NCBI RefSeq assembly: GCF_003967595.1
Contig: NZ_BIFW01000014.1
Span: forward strand, 1-35,255
Origin: Companilactobacillus musae
GTDB lineage: Bacteria > Bacillota > Bacilli > Lactobacillales > Lactobacillaceae
Reading direction: 5' to 3'
DNA: 35,255 bases
Program-made: the position numbers and the translations under genes
Part shown: positions 15,141 through 23,461 of the stretch, one piece after another
Layout: each line of letters starts with the position of its first letter
Position numbering within the stretch: position 1 is the first letter of the stretch
The notes under the pieces: model-generated
The model's input: the letters and a program-made list of their open reading frames with translations, nothing else
What the model was told of the DNA's origin: nothing
The model's database searches: none

Positions 15141-15965
15141 TTAACCAATCAATTTCATCATTTCTAGCCAATTCAAAGCAAGCTCGATCCACTTGGCTGT
15201 CCAAGCATTTAGATATTTATCTTTGCCTGGTTTCTTCGTAACATAGGTTCCCAATGCTAACCCATGAATTCCTGAGCCGAACATATGATACTCTGCTGAC
15301 AATCCTAATTGGGTCATCTTTTCGACGTACATCAAGGAATTAATAACATCGACTAGATCATCAGTTCTTGTCTGCCAAACGAAGGCTGGCTTGGAATTTT
15401 TATTTAATAAATCTTGAGCTTTCCAGAAAGTTCGATCCTCACTGATTTCATGTAAAATTTTATCATCATTTGGGAAACTTCCTTTGACGGTCATATCAAT
15501 TACTGGATATCCTAAGATTAATCCAGCATGTTCACCAATATATTGATTTAACTGATACTTTTCACGTAATTTAGAATCAGTTGCCAATCCATTATAAGCG
15601 GCTACTACGTGGCCACCAGCAGAAAATCCTGCTAAGATAATTCTTTTACTATCTACATGATGTTTTTCTGCTTGTCGTGTTACCCAATCAATAGTCTTAG
15701 CCAACTCTTGTAGGGCTATCGGATAAACTGGATCTTGATCGATCAGCTTGTATTCTAAAACTACTGCGTGCATTCCAAAGGAATTAAATCGTAAAGCAAT
15801 AGGTTCTTCTTCTCTTTCTGAATGGAATGTAAATCCTCCACCAGGACATATAATCACTATTGGGTAATCTACTGTTTGACCAAAATCATCAACTTGGTCG
15901 AGCCAATACCCTTTAACTTTAAATTCGTGATTAGAGATAGCAAGATTGTATTCTTTTGCTTCCAT
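15141..15965 (-). CDS. Alpha/beta hydrolase (BD-FAE-like esterase)
   Basis: 274 residues, no signal peptide, so cytoplasmic. Oxyanion-hole motif CPGGGF (40-45), nucleophile elbow GFSAGGH with Ser115, acid residue near Asp202/203 in RTDDLVD and catalytic His234 in GIHGLAL give a complete triad. The family includes acetyl-, xylan- and feruloyl-esterases. The gene follows the PTS permease by 21 bases with AAGGAG before its start and almost certainly shares its mRNA, so it may remove an acyl group from a sugar or glycoside brought in by the PTS. The substrate is not determined. Confidence 0.82.
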   Translation of the reverse strand: MEAKEYNLAISNHEFKVKGYWLDQVDDFGQTVDYPIVIICPGGGFTFHSEREEEPIALRFNSFGMHAVVLEYKLIDQDPVYPIALQELAKTIDWVTRQAEKHHVDSKRIILAGFSAGGHVVAAYNGLATDSKLREKYQLNQYIGEHAGLILGYPVIDMTVKGSFPNDDKILHEISEDRTFWKAQDLLNKNSKPAFVWQTRTDDLVDVINSLMYVEKMTQLGLSAEYHMFGSGIHGLALGTYVTKKPGKDKYLNAWTAKWIELALNWLEMMKLIG

Positions 15966-15986
15966 ATCTTCGCATCTCCTTAACTT

Positions 15987-17960
15987 TTAAGCGATTTTAG
16001 CGTTCTCCAAGTTCATCGGATCATTTTTCTTGGCTAACATTTTATCAGTATAACCAAATAGATAAACTAAAACAACGGAGAGTAAGAGCGTTGCATAGTG
16101 TGATATCAAGTATCCGTAGAAGTTACTACCGATTCCAACTCCTGGAGTTATAAACGCTGGGAAACCAATCAGGGCACCAGATAGAGCATAATTATCAACT
16201 CTTAAGAATCCAGTCAAAGCACCACCGATGGCACTAGCAATACTTGCAACAATAAAAATTCGTTTATATTTCAAATTGACACCATAAAGCGCCGGTTCGG
16301 TAACTCCGCAGAAAGCTGAGATAGCTGCTGCTAAAGACATTTCCTTGAGATGTTTATCCTTAGTTTTCAAGAAAACAGCTAATACAGCTCCACCTTGAGC
16401 AACCATGGTAATAGAAAGAATTGAGTTAATATAACTGTGTCCATTTGTGGCAATATCGTTGATAACAATTGGAATAAGTCCCCAATGCAATCCGAAAATA
16501 ACCATTGTTTGATAAACACCACCAAGAATAAATCCGGATAATGTTGGACTGAAATCATAAATGGCAACTAGACCATTCGACAATCCCTTACTTATAAGTG
16601 TAATAATTGGTCCTACTCCAATTATAATAGCCAGGCTCAAAATTAGAGCCTCCAAAATAGGAACAAAGACACTTCTAATATATGTTGGAATTACTTTTTT
16701 CAAGAATTTTTCAACGTATTTACCTAACCAGGCGGCTACGATAATAGGAAATACTGAAGAAGTATAAGATACTAAAGTAGTTGGTATTCCTAAGAAATTG
16801 GTGCTAGCAGTACTTGCTTTACCTGCTAAAGTAACTATCTGTGGATAAATTAAAATGCCACCTACTATACCTAAAACAATCGGATTAGATCCTAATTTTT
16901 TAGCGGCTGTAAATCCTAAAACAATTGGTAAGAAATAAAAAGTCGCATCACCAACGGCATTTAAAATGACATAAGTACCACTTGTTGTTGAAAGAATCTT
17001 AAAACCTGTCAAGGCAGCTAAGATACCCTTCAAAATACCAGAGCCTGCTAATATACCAATGATAGGAATCATTGACGCAGTTAAAACACCGATAAAATTA
17101 CTAATCCCTTGTTTAATATTAGGCCAAACTCCATGAATTTTTTTAGCATCTTTGGTAGTTTCTGCCACTGCTTCGGCCGTTGCAGTATCATTACTAAACT
17201 CTGTACCAATTTGTCCAATCACTGCATCATATACATCAGTTACTGCTTGACCAATAACGACTTGATACTGTCCGCCAGCCTTAGCTACCGTGATAACTCC
17301 ATCCAAATTCTCAATAATCGAATCATTAGCTTTAGAATCATCTTTTAAATAAAAACGTAATCTAGTTATACAGTGGATAACACTGTTAATATTTTCTACG
17401 CCACCAACATTTTCCACAATATCGGCTGCTAGAGAATCGTATTTATTACCTGTATTTTTAGTTTTGACCGGATTTTTTTCAGAAGATTTGATTGCTGCCA
17501 TAGCAACAGTCGCGCCAGCTTTCACTTCTTGATCAAAACCAGTGGTTAATAATTGCTCTAAAATATCATTACTATTTGTAATTGCTAGGATCACGCTAGT
17601 TTGTTTACCAGCATCCTTAATCATCTGTAAATTCATTTCAACCACAGGCTGACCTACTTTTACTTCATCACCTTGTTTGATTGAAACTTTAAATGGTTTA
17701 CCTGCAAGTTCAACTGTATCAACACCTAAGTGAACCAAGATATCGGCACCATTTTTTGTTTTGATACCAAAAGCATGTTTCGTTTCTGAAACTAAAGTGA
17801 CTGTCCCATCAATCGGTGCGACAATCTTGCTTGATGTTGGTTCAATTGCAAAGCCTTGACCCATCAGTCCTTGAGAAAACACCGGATCTTGTATTTCGGA
17901 TAACTTGAGTAGCTTACCACTAACTGGGGCAACTAATGAAATCAATGTTTGCTTATCCAT
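15987..17960 (-). CDS. PTS beta-glucoside-type permease, domains EIIA-EIIB-EIIC
   Basis: 657 residues. An N-terminal glucose-family EIIA domain (about 1-150, phospho-His77 in ADILVHLGV, partner His62) is followed by an EIIB domain (about 175-260, phospho-Cys197 in IHCITRLRF) and a membrane EIIC domain (about 275-640, about ten segments). It imports and phosphorylates a sugar using phosphoenolpyruvate via HPr. BglP-type proteins usually run B-C-A; here the A domain is at the front. No phospho-glycosidase or BglG-type antiterminator is nearby; the partner gene is an esterase. A textbook promoter, a cre site and an inverted repeat lie upstream. Beta-glucoside is only a family guess for the substrate. 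Confidence 0.9.
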   Translation of the reverse strand: MDKQTLISLVAPVSGKLLKLSEIQDPVFSQGLMGQGFAIEPTSSKIVAPIDGTVTLVSETKHAFGIKTKNGADILVHLGVDTVELAGKPFKVSIKQGDEVKVGQPVVEMNLQMIKDAGKQTSVILAITNSNDILEQLLTTGFDQEVKAGATVAMAAIKSSEKNPVKTKNTGNKYDSLAADIVENVGGVENINSVIHCITRLRFYLKDDSKANDSIIENLDGVITVAKAGGQYQVVIGQAVTDVYDAVIGQIGTEFSNDTATAEAVAETTKDAKKIHGVWPNIKQGISNFIGVLTASMIPIIGILAGSGILKGILAALTGFKILSTTSGTYVILNAVGDATFYFLPIVLGFTAAKKLGSNPIVLGIVGGILIYPQIVTLAGKASTASTNFLGIPTTLVSYTSSVFPIIVAAWLGKYVEKFLKKVIPTYIRSVFVPILEALILSLAIIIGVGPIITLISKGLSNGLVAIYDFSPTLSGFILGGVYQTMVIFGLHWGLIPIVINDIATNGHSYINSILSITMVAQGGAVLAVFLKTKDKHLKEMSLAAAISAFCGVTEPALYGVNLKYKRIFIVASIASAIGGALTGFLRVDNYALSGALIGFPAFITPGVGIGSNFYGYLISHYATLLLSVVLVYLFGYTDKMLAKKNDPMNLENAKIA

Positions 17961-17993
17961 AAGTGTTCATTCCTTTTCAAAAACCATCATTTG

Positions 17994-18007
17994 TGATCAC
18001 GTTTACA
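17994..18007 (-). promoter_or_regulatory. cre site (CcpA operator) of the PTS operon
   Basis: On the minus strand TGTAAACGTGATCA matches the cre consensus TGWAANCGNTNWCA at all defined positions but one. It overlaps the -10 end and transcription start, so CcpA would repress in the presence of preferred sugars. Confidence 0.8.
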
Positions 18008-18035
18008 TTATATGTTCAAACAGGTTAGCAGTCAA
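18007..18035 (-). promoter_or_regulatory. PTS operon promoter
   Basis: On the minus strand TTGACT (18030-18035) and TATAAT (18007-18012) are separated by exactly 17 bases, a near-perfect housekeeping promoter. Confidence 0.85.
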
Positions 18036-18039
18036 TATT

Positions 18040-18077
18040 TATTCGAACTAATTTTGTTTGAGGGCTTAGTCCGAATA
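18040..18077. promoter_or_regulatory. Inverted repeat upstream of the PTS promoter
   Basis: TATTCGAACTAA (18040-18051) and TTAGTCCGAATA (18066-18077) are inverted copies with one mismatch and a 14-base spacer. They sit just upstream of the -35 box, a typical activator position, though a repressor is also possible. No regulator gene is next to the operon. Confidence 0.6.
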
Positions 18078-18322
18078 CATTTTTACAAAATAATTGTATT
18101 TTTACTATTTAATCGACAAAAAACATATTCAGATTTTTAAAAAAATGAAAATCAATTATTTTTCTTCTCTCAATGATTTAAAATATCTACTTCACAATAA
18201 CAAACAACACACTATAAATTAGTAGGTTTTCTTTTTCCAAATATTTTTTAAAATAAAGAATCCTCTTCTATCGGCCATGAGTTATAATTAATTTTATGTT
18301 TAACACTGCTTAGGAGATTAAA
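18078..18322. other. AT-rich intergenic region before the EAL gene
   Basis: About 245 AT-rich bases between the PTS operator and the EAL gene. A -10 candidate TATAAT is present near 18284 without a clear -35 box, probably the promoter of the exopolysaccharide-type operon. No other structure is seen. Confidence 0.4.
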
Positions 18323-19144
18323 ATGAGTCTTTCTGAATTCGGATCTATCTTATTCTGGATAGTCATTCTCACTGTGATTATCGCTGCTATTACGATTACT
18401 ATTGTTTATTGGCGTTCGCGCAAATCTAATAATAATTATTTAGAAAACAAAGAATTTAAATTACGTTATTTCATTCAAAAACAGGTCGATTTTTCTGGTA
18501 AGACGATTGGATATGAGTGTCTGTTGCGGCAACAAAACGCTAACTCCACTTGGTCTTTGCCCTCCAATCTTGATTCTTTGCCATTACAACGAGTTGTTTT
18601 TTTATTGGAAAACACATTTGAATCATTACCAACTGAACCAATCACCTTGTCGATCAATTTAGAATACAATCAAATCATCAGTTCTGATTTTCAATATTTC
18701 GTCCGCTGGGCTATCTCAAAAATCGAACCAATGAAACTTTCAGTCGAATATACTCCTGGTCAAGCCAAACACTTCCAAAATAAATATCTTTTTGAAAAAC
18801 GTATTCGTGAAGCACAAAACTATGGCATGGAATTCAGCATTGACAATGTTGGTTCTGATTCTAAAGATTTAAAGGATATTGAATGGATGTTGCCTTTTAT
18901 CGACAATATTAAATGTTCTATGCGTAATTTTAGAAAAGAGGACCCAACCATTTGGCTAGATCTTAATTTGCAGTCTTGGAATAAAATTGCTAAAGAAAAT
19001 AATATCAATCTAATTTTAATGGGAATTGAAGATGAAAACGACGCAGCTCTGGCTGAACAGCTGAATATCAAGACACGTCAAGGATATCTCTTCGGACATC
19101 CCCAAAATCCCCAAAAGGAGGTCACTGATAACCATGAAAAATGA
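18323..19144 (+). CDS. Membrane-anchored degenerate EAL-domain protein
   Basis: 273 residues with one N-terminal membrane segment (about 8-30) and a cytoplasmic EAL-type domain. Aligned by eye, the signature Glu is kept (YECLLR, Glu65), as are the Asn of SINLEYN and the Glu of SVEY. Key catalytic residues are lost: the paired Asp motif reads IDNVG, the KxD motif reads IKCSM, and the EGVE motif reads LMGIED. The end QGYLFGHP is typical. c-di-GMP hydrolysis is therefore unlikely; binding as a receptor is plausible. It is the first gene of an operon with a PgaD-like and a PgaC-like protein, overlapping the next gene by 11 bases, which suggests c-di-GMP control of the polysaccharide synthase. Confidence 0.82.
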   Translation: MSLSEFGSILFWIVILTVIIAAITITIVYWRSRKSNNNYLENKEFKLRYFIQKQVDFSGKTIGYECLLRQQNANSTWSLPSNLDSLPLQRVVFLLENTFESLPTEPITLSINLEYNQIISSDFQYFVRWAISKIEPMKLSVEYTPGQAKHFQNKYLFEKRIREAQNYGMEFSIDNVGSDSKDLKDIEWMLPFIDNIKCSMRNFRKEDPTIWLDLNLQSWNKIAKENNINLILMGIEDENDAALAEQLNIKTRQGYLFGHPQNPQKEVTDNHEK

Positions 19145-19643
19145 TGATGAAAAGAATAAACAACAGCTTTATACAGACCAATATTTTGAATCTGGACACA
19201 TCTTCTTAAAGATTCGCCAGACCCTTGTTGCCATCATTGGCTGGATTGCTGTAATTGTTCCTATTGCTATAACTATTACTTCATTTTGGGCTAGCTTTGA
19301 CAATCGTATCCCTCATATCTGGGCCTATCATGAAGGATTATATGAACTATTATTTATTGGTTTAATTTTAATTTTTGCCTTTTTTATGACTGCAATTTTC
19401 TCCATCAGTATGACCTTAATTCAAAATCGTAAACGTGACCGTTTAGTTGAACAATGGCCTACCTATAACCCAATTAATCAAAAAAAACGTAAAAAAGTTA
19501 TTGATGATTTTATTGATCAACGTTTCGGCGACCAAGAATTTCGGGAGAATGTCAGGACTTATGACGTTCAGCCAGACCAAAATCTTGAAACTCACGAAAT
19601 CAAAAAACTTTATGCTCACCAAAACTTGGACGATATTCATTAG
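19134..19643 (+). CDS. Small two-helix membrane protein, PgaD-like
   Basis: 169 residues with two strong membrane segments (about 28-53 and 72-98), a charged N-terminus and a long charged cytoplasmic C-terminus. Size, topology and position directly before a PgaC-type synthase recall PgaD, the small partner of poly-N-acetylglucosamine synthase that helps bind c-di-GMP. Sequence similarity is not strong enough to be sure. AAGGAGG lies 12 bases before the ATG, inside the end of the EAL gene, so the two are translationally linked. Confidence 0.6.
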   Translation: MKNDDEKNKQQLYTDQYFESGHIFLKIRQTLVAIIGWIAVIVPIAITITSFWASFDNRIPHIWAYHEGLYELLFIGLILIFAFFMTAIFSISMTLIQNRKRDRLVEQWPTYNPINQKKRKKVIDDFIDQRFGDQEFRENVRTYDVQPDQNLETHEIKKLYAHQNLDDIH

Positions 19644-19651
19644 GAGAAAAA

Positions 19652-20986
19652 ATGAAAAATATCTTTATTGATCATATTCTAGGAAGTACTCCCCTAGAAA
19701 CATTTGTTAACATTTGTTTATTGATTCTCTGTTTATATCCAATCATAGGGTCTTTTTTCTGGTTTTGTGGAGCACTGAATTATCGTTTTCTAAAAAGCAA
19801 CAAACGAGATCTCGATTGGAAACCCATTCCTAAGAATAAACAACCAATGATTACGATCATGGTACCAGCTCACAATGAAGAAGTTGTTATCGAAGAAACT
19901 TTAACTTATCTTTTTGAAAATATAAATTATGATAATTATGAAGTTCTTGTAACTAACGATGGCTCTACTGACGATACCGCTGATATCATTAAAAGACTTC
20001 AGGAAAAATATCCTCGTCTTCGAACAATCAATATCATTAAAAATAAAGGTAAAGCACATGCCTTCAACATTGGTATGCACTTTGCTAAAGGCGAATATAT
20101 TTTAAGTAACGATGCCGATACAATTCCTGAACCAGATGCTTTGATGAAATATATGAATTTCTTTGTTCACAGTCGCGATATGAATACTTCTGCTGTTACT
20201 GCCAATATGGATGTTCAAAATCGGACAACTCTTCTAGGAAAATCGCAAACCGTAGAGTTTTCAAGTATCGTTGGCGTTATCAAACGAAGCCAAACTTCAG
20301 TCAATGATTCTATGTATGCATACAGTGGTGCCAATACTTTGTACAAAAAGAATTTCTTAATTGACGTTGGTGGCTTTAGACAAGATCGCGCAACTGAGGA
20401 TATTAGTATCGCTTGGGATCATCAAACTATTGGAGCTATTCCTCGATTTGCTCCTAATATCGTTTTCCATATGAATGTTCCTGAAACTATTGGCGAGCTT
20501 TACAAACAGCGTTGCCGTTGGGCCCAGGGTGGTACTGAGGTTTGGTTGACTAATTTAAAAAAGTTCTTATTTCACCCCATTAAAAGACGTTATCAAATGT
20601 CGATGTTTGTTGACTCTAGTCTTTCTATTATCTGGTCCTTTTTCTTCATGATAACTTCTGTTATCTATTTGATTACGATAATTTGGCTTGCTTTAAACGG
20701 AAATTATGAACGACTTTTTCATGCTTTTATGATTTCCTTTATCTTTGTTACTTTTGAAATCATGGCTGGCTGTTTACAACTAATCACGGCTTTAGTGTTA
20801 GATCATCACGGTGCCAAGTTGAAATATGCCTTCTTCGCACCTTTATATATGCTCTTTTATTGGATGGTCAATCCCGTAACCGTAGTAATGACATTCATTC
20901 CTGCTCTTAAAGCTATTTTGGGTTTGGGCTCTGGTACTTGGGTCAGTCCCAAGCGAAGTTCTTTGCAGTCAAAAGGCAAAAAATAA
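19652..20986 (+). CDS. Family 2 processive glycosyltransferase (PgaC/IcaA-like)
   Basis: 444 residues with an N-terminal membrane segment pair, a cytoplasmic GT2 domain (about 60-300) and about three C-terminal membrane segments. All processive GT2 motifs are seen: NDGSTDDT, NDADTIPEPDAL (DxD), RATEDISIAWD (TED) and QRCRWAQGG (QxxRW). These enzymes polymerise and export beta-linked sugars such as poly-N-acetylglucosamine through the membrane. The gene starts 8 bases after the PgaD-like gene with AGGAGA. No PgaB/IcaB deacetylase is next to it. The exact polymer is not determined. Confidence 0.9.
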   Translation: MKNIFIDHILGSTPLETFVNICLLILCLYPIIGSFFWFCGALNYRFLKSNKRDLDWKPIPKNKQPMITIMVPAHNEEVVIEETLTYLFENINYDNYEVLVTNDGSTDDTADIIKRLQEKYPRLRTINIIKNKGKAHAFNIGMHFAKGEYILSNDADTIPEPDALMKYMNFFVHSRDMNTSAVTANMDVQNRTTLLGKSQTVEFSSIVGVIKRSQTSVNDSMYAYSGANTLYKKNFLIDVGGFRQDRATEDISIAWDHQTIGAIPRFAPNIVFHMNVPETIGELYKQRCRWAQGGTEVWLTNLKKFLFHPIKRRYQMSMFVDSSLSIIWSFFFMITSVIYLITIIWLALNGNYERLFHAFMISFIFVTFEIMAGCLQLITALVLDHHGAKLKYAFFAPLYMLFYWMVNPVTVVMTFIPALKAILGLGSGTWVSPKRSSLQSKGKK

Positions 20987-21009
20987 TTTCTATTTAGGAA
21001 ACATTTAAG

Positions 21010-21038
21010 TGGACAATTGTAACATAACAAATTATGAT
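21010..21038 (+). promoter_or_regulatory. Promoter of the matrixin gene
   Basis: TGGACA (21010-21015) and TATGAT (21033-21038) with a 17-base spacer, 35 bases before the start codon. A small ACACA-AAA-TGTGT-TTTT hairpin follows before AAGGAG, so the gene can be expressed apart from the synthase genes. Confidence 0.6.
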
Positions 21039-21073
21039 TACTTAGACACAAAATGTGTTTTTAAGGAGTTATT

Positions 21074-21766
21074 ATGAGGAAAAATTCATGGATTGTGTGG
21101 TTGGTACTCCTGGCAGCCGCTTTTGTAGTCGTCGAGACTAACCCTCAAATTGTTCCTAAAGTTAAAAGTGAATTGAAAGCTACTAATTCACAAATTCAAC
21201 CTTATGTTTATCTAATCAAAGCTAATATTGATAAAAAAATCAGTGGCAAAACCGAAACTAGCTCCGAAAACCAAGTCGGTAAAGTAACCACCCCCACTGA
21301 AGAACCATTAAAGAATATGCACACTTCAAGTACTTATTATTATCATTACAAAAATAACGTTCCTCAAGCTGCACGCCAAGTCTTTGATAATGCCGTTTCG
21401 TCTTATAACAATACTGGTATTGTTAGACTAATTCCCGGAAAAGCTGAACCAAATCAGAACAATATAACTTTCTTCGTTTATCATAAGAAGATTGATAATA
21501 TTGCTGCCAATTCAGTAGAACTTGGTAACGGTGGACCTTCAGCCCTTCAATTAAATGATTATGCCATTAATAGTGGTCGTGCGGGCTTAAATATGACTTA
21601 TCCTAATATGTCGATCAAAAATTCTGTCGCTATGCACGAACTGGGGCATGCTTTAGGATTAGCACATAGTTCTTATACTAATTCTGTCATGTATCCCGTT
21701 GATCAAGGTGTTAGTAAATTATCAGAGGCTGACTTAAACGGTTTAAAAAATATCTATGACCATTAA
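21074..21766 (+). CDS. Membrane-anchored matrixin-like zinc metalloprotease (M10 family)
   Basis: 230 residues. An N-terminal hydrophobic segment (about 5-22) acts as a signal anchor or signal peptide, followed by a polar linker to about residue 85 and a protease domain. The zinc motif HELGHALGLAH (188-198) and Met-turn SVMYP are complete, so it should be active outside the membrane. It follows the exopolysaccharide-type synthase genes and may process surface proteins. Its target is unknown. It ends in a terminator shared with the convergent TetR gene. Confidence 0.85.
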   Translation: MRKNSWIVWLVLLAAAFVVVETNPQIVPKVKSELKATNSQIQPYVYLIKANIDKKISGKTETSSENQVGKVTTPTEEPLKNMHTSSTYYYHYKNNVPQAARQVFDNAVSSYNNTGIVRLIPGKAEPNQNNITFFVYHKKIDNIAANSVELGNGGPSALQLNDYAINSGRAGLNMTYPNMSIKNSVAMHELGHALGLAHSSYTNSVMYPVDQGVSKLSEADLNGLKNIYDH

Positions 21767-21833
21767 AAAAACATCTATTTAGAGTTAACGAATATCGATA
21801 TCCTGATATTCGACTCTAGATAGATGTTTTTTT
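21767..21833. terminator. Long bidirectional terminator between matrixin and TetR genes
   Basis: ACATCTAT-TAGAGT-CGAATATC pairs with GATATTCG-ACTCTA-ATAGATGT, about 23 bp with few mismatches, with A- and T-runs at the ends. Confidence 0.9.
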
Positions 21834-21854
21834 GTACTTTTTAACTACTACCGT

Positions 21855-22409
21855 CTAATATGATTCCAAAGTCATTTTTAACATTTGATTAAAGCTATCG
21901 CGAGCTGTTATCAACTTGTTATCAAAGCGCCCATTACCTACATGCACGACTTCTCCGAGTATTAAATTACGCAACATTCTTGCTAAAACTAATTGTTCTT
22001 TATCATCCAGATTCAATGGCATTAGTAACTTTAACATAATTCCATGAACATTTAGGGCACTGTTATCAAGTTCTTCATCATGAATTTTTCCCGATGGAAT
22101 ACTAAGAATCTGTTGCGCTACCAAATACTTATCCAAAGCATACTGAACACTGACATTACAAAATACCATAATTGCTTGTTTTCCTGACAGTCCTAACAAA
22201 TCGGCCTGCAATCTAATTGCTAAATTATTATAAAAATCAATCGCGACTGCCACTTTGACAGCCATTACATCAGAATAATAATTATAAATTGCTTGTGAAC
22301 GAGTACCTAATTTACGACTTAAATTGGTAAAAGTTAAATTATCTTGATCCTTAATCAATTCCACTGCTGCCGCAACAATTTTTTCTTTTGATAAAGTTCG
22401 TGACGTCAT
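21855..22409 (-). CDS. TetR-family repressor
   Basis: 184 residues. The N-terminal helix-turn-helix (about 8-50, FTNLSRKLGTRSQAIYNYYSD) is typical; the C-terminal ligand domain resembles the TetR_C_33/WHG-like type. It is divergent from the TSUP exporter gene with two tandem operator-like repeats between them, so it probably represses both. The inducer is unknown. Confidence 0.88.
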   Translation of the reverse strand: MTSRTLSKEKIVAAAVELIKDQDNLTFTNLSRKLGTRSQAIYNYYSDVMAVKVAVAIDFYNNLAIRLQADLLGLSGKQAIMVFCNVSVQYALDKYLVAQQILSIPSGKIHDEELDNSALNVHGIMLKLLMPLNLDDKEQLVLARMLRNLILGEVVHVGNGRFDNKLITARDSFNQMLKMTLESY

Positions 22410-22436
22410 ACTTATCTCCTACTTGATTTTTACACT

Positions 22437-22475
22437 TTGTAATTATATATTACATATTGTAAGTAGATTTTACAA
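22437..22475. promoter_or_regulatory. Two tandem TetR-type operators
   Basis: Box 1 is TTGTAA-N7-TTACAT (22437-22455), within which TGTAAT-N5-ATTACA is perfect. Box 2 is TTGTAA-N7-TTACAA (22457-22475). Their centres are 20 bp apart, about two helical turns, placing both on the same DNA face. Confidence 0.75.
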
Positions 22476-22552
22476 TTCTAATTAAATCTTATCTTAATCA
22501 CATCAAGTTTATTAGACAAGTAATAGGAATTGGTAGGAAAGAAGATATTTTT

Positions 22553-23293
22553 ATGGCTACATTCTTACTCATTATTTTAGGTATTGTTATCGGAACTATC
22601 GTAATCGCTCTAGGCGGTGGTGGAGCTGCTTTTTACTTAGGAATTTTATCTTCATCGTTCAATTTACCACCGGCAACGGCGGCTGCAACTTCTATCGTGA
22701 CAGCTTTTCCATCACTAGTTATTGGAACCATTGCTTATATCCATCAAGGCAGAGTTAATTTTCACTTGGGAAATCAAATGTTAATTGCTTCCTTACCGGC
22801 AGTTATAATTGGTGCTTTAATTTCACCCTATATTCCTCAACAATTATACAAATGGTTAATTGCCATCATTTTGGTAGTTTTGGGTGTTCAGATAATCATC
22901 AAGCAAAACTTACATTCTAAGCAAAAGAAGACCCATGGTAAATTTGCGGCCGCAATGTACGGTGTCTTAAGTGGATTAATGGTAGGAATTGCTGGATTAA
23001 GCGGTGGCGGACCGGTTTTAGCTGGCCTTTTGATTTTAGGACTAGATACTTTTAATGCCACAGCTACTTCTTCATATGTTCTAGTCGGTATGAGTTTTCT
23101 GGGATCAATAATGCATCTGACGACAGGTAATATTTATTGGCAAGCTGGTATACCTTTAATCATTGGAGCAATCATCGGTGCTATTATTGCTCCACTTTTA
23201 GTTAACAAATTAGCTAAAAGTAAACACGTCTATTTGGTTCAATACTTTATTGCTATTTTACTTATTATTATGGGAATCAAAACCATTTTATAA
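22553..23293 (+). CDS. TSUP/TauE-SafE family exporter
   Basis: 246 residues, about eight membrane segments in two repeats with the family's glycine-rich loops (ALGGGGAAFYLG near the N-terminus, GLSGGGPVLAGLLILG in the second repeat). Relatives move sulfite, sulfoacetate, thiosulfate or other small organic anions across the cytoplasmic membrane. The divergent TetR gene suggests induction by its substrate. GGTAGGAAAG precedes the start. The substrate is not determined. Confidence 0.88.
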   Translation: MATFLLIILGIVIGTIVIALGGGGAAFYLGILSSSFNLPPATAAATSIVTAFPSLVIGTIAYIHQGRVNFHLGNQMLIASLPAVIIGALISPYIPQQLYKWLIAIILVVLGVQIIIKQNLHSKQKKTHGKFAAAMYGVLSGLMVGIAGLSGGGPVLAGLLILGLDTFNATATSSYVLVGMSFLGSIMHLTTGNIYWQAGIPLIIGAIIGAIIAPLLVNKLAKSKHVYLVQYFIAILLIIMGIKTIL

Positions 23294-23386
23294 AAAGATC
23301 CGTTCGATTATAGATTGTCTGCTGACCTCCATATCAAAGCCGATGGAATAGTATTTTATTTAATTTTGAATTTTAAATCTAAAAAC

Positions 23387-23460
23387 AAAAATAACGTCTA
23401 TTAAGAGATTTTCAAGATATGTAAAAATATATCCTGAATCTTTTAATAAACGCTATTTTT
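23387..23460. terminator. Long bidirectional terminator between TSUP and MFS genes
   Basis: AATAACGT-TATTAA-AGATTTTCA-GATAT pairs with ATATC-TGAATCT-TTAATA-ACG-TATT, with bulges. A-run on the left, T-run on the right. It serves two convergent genes. The preceding 90 bases (23294-23386) show no other feature. Confidence 0.8.
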
Positions 23461-23461
23461 A

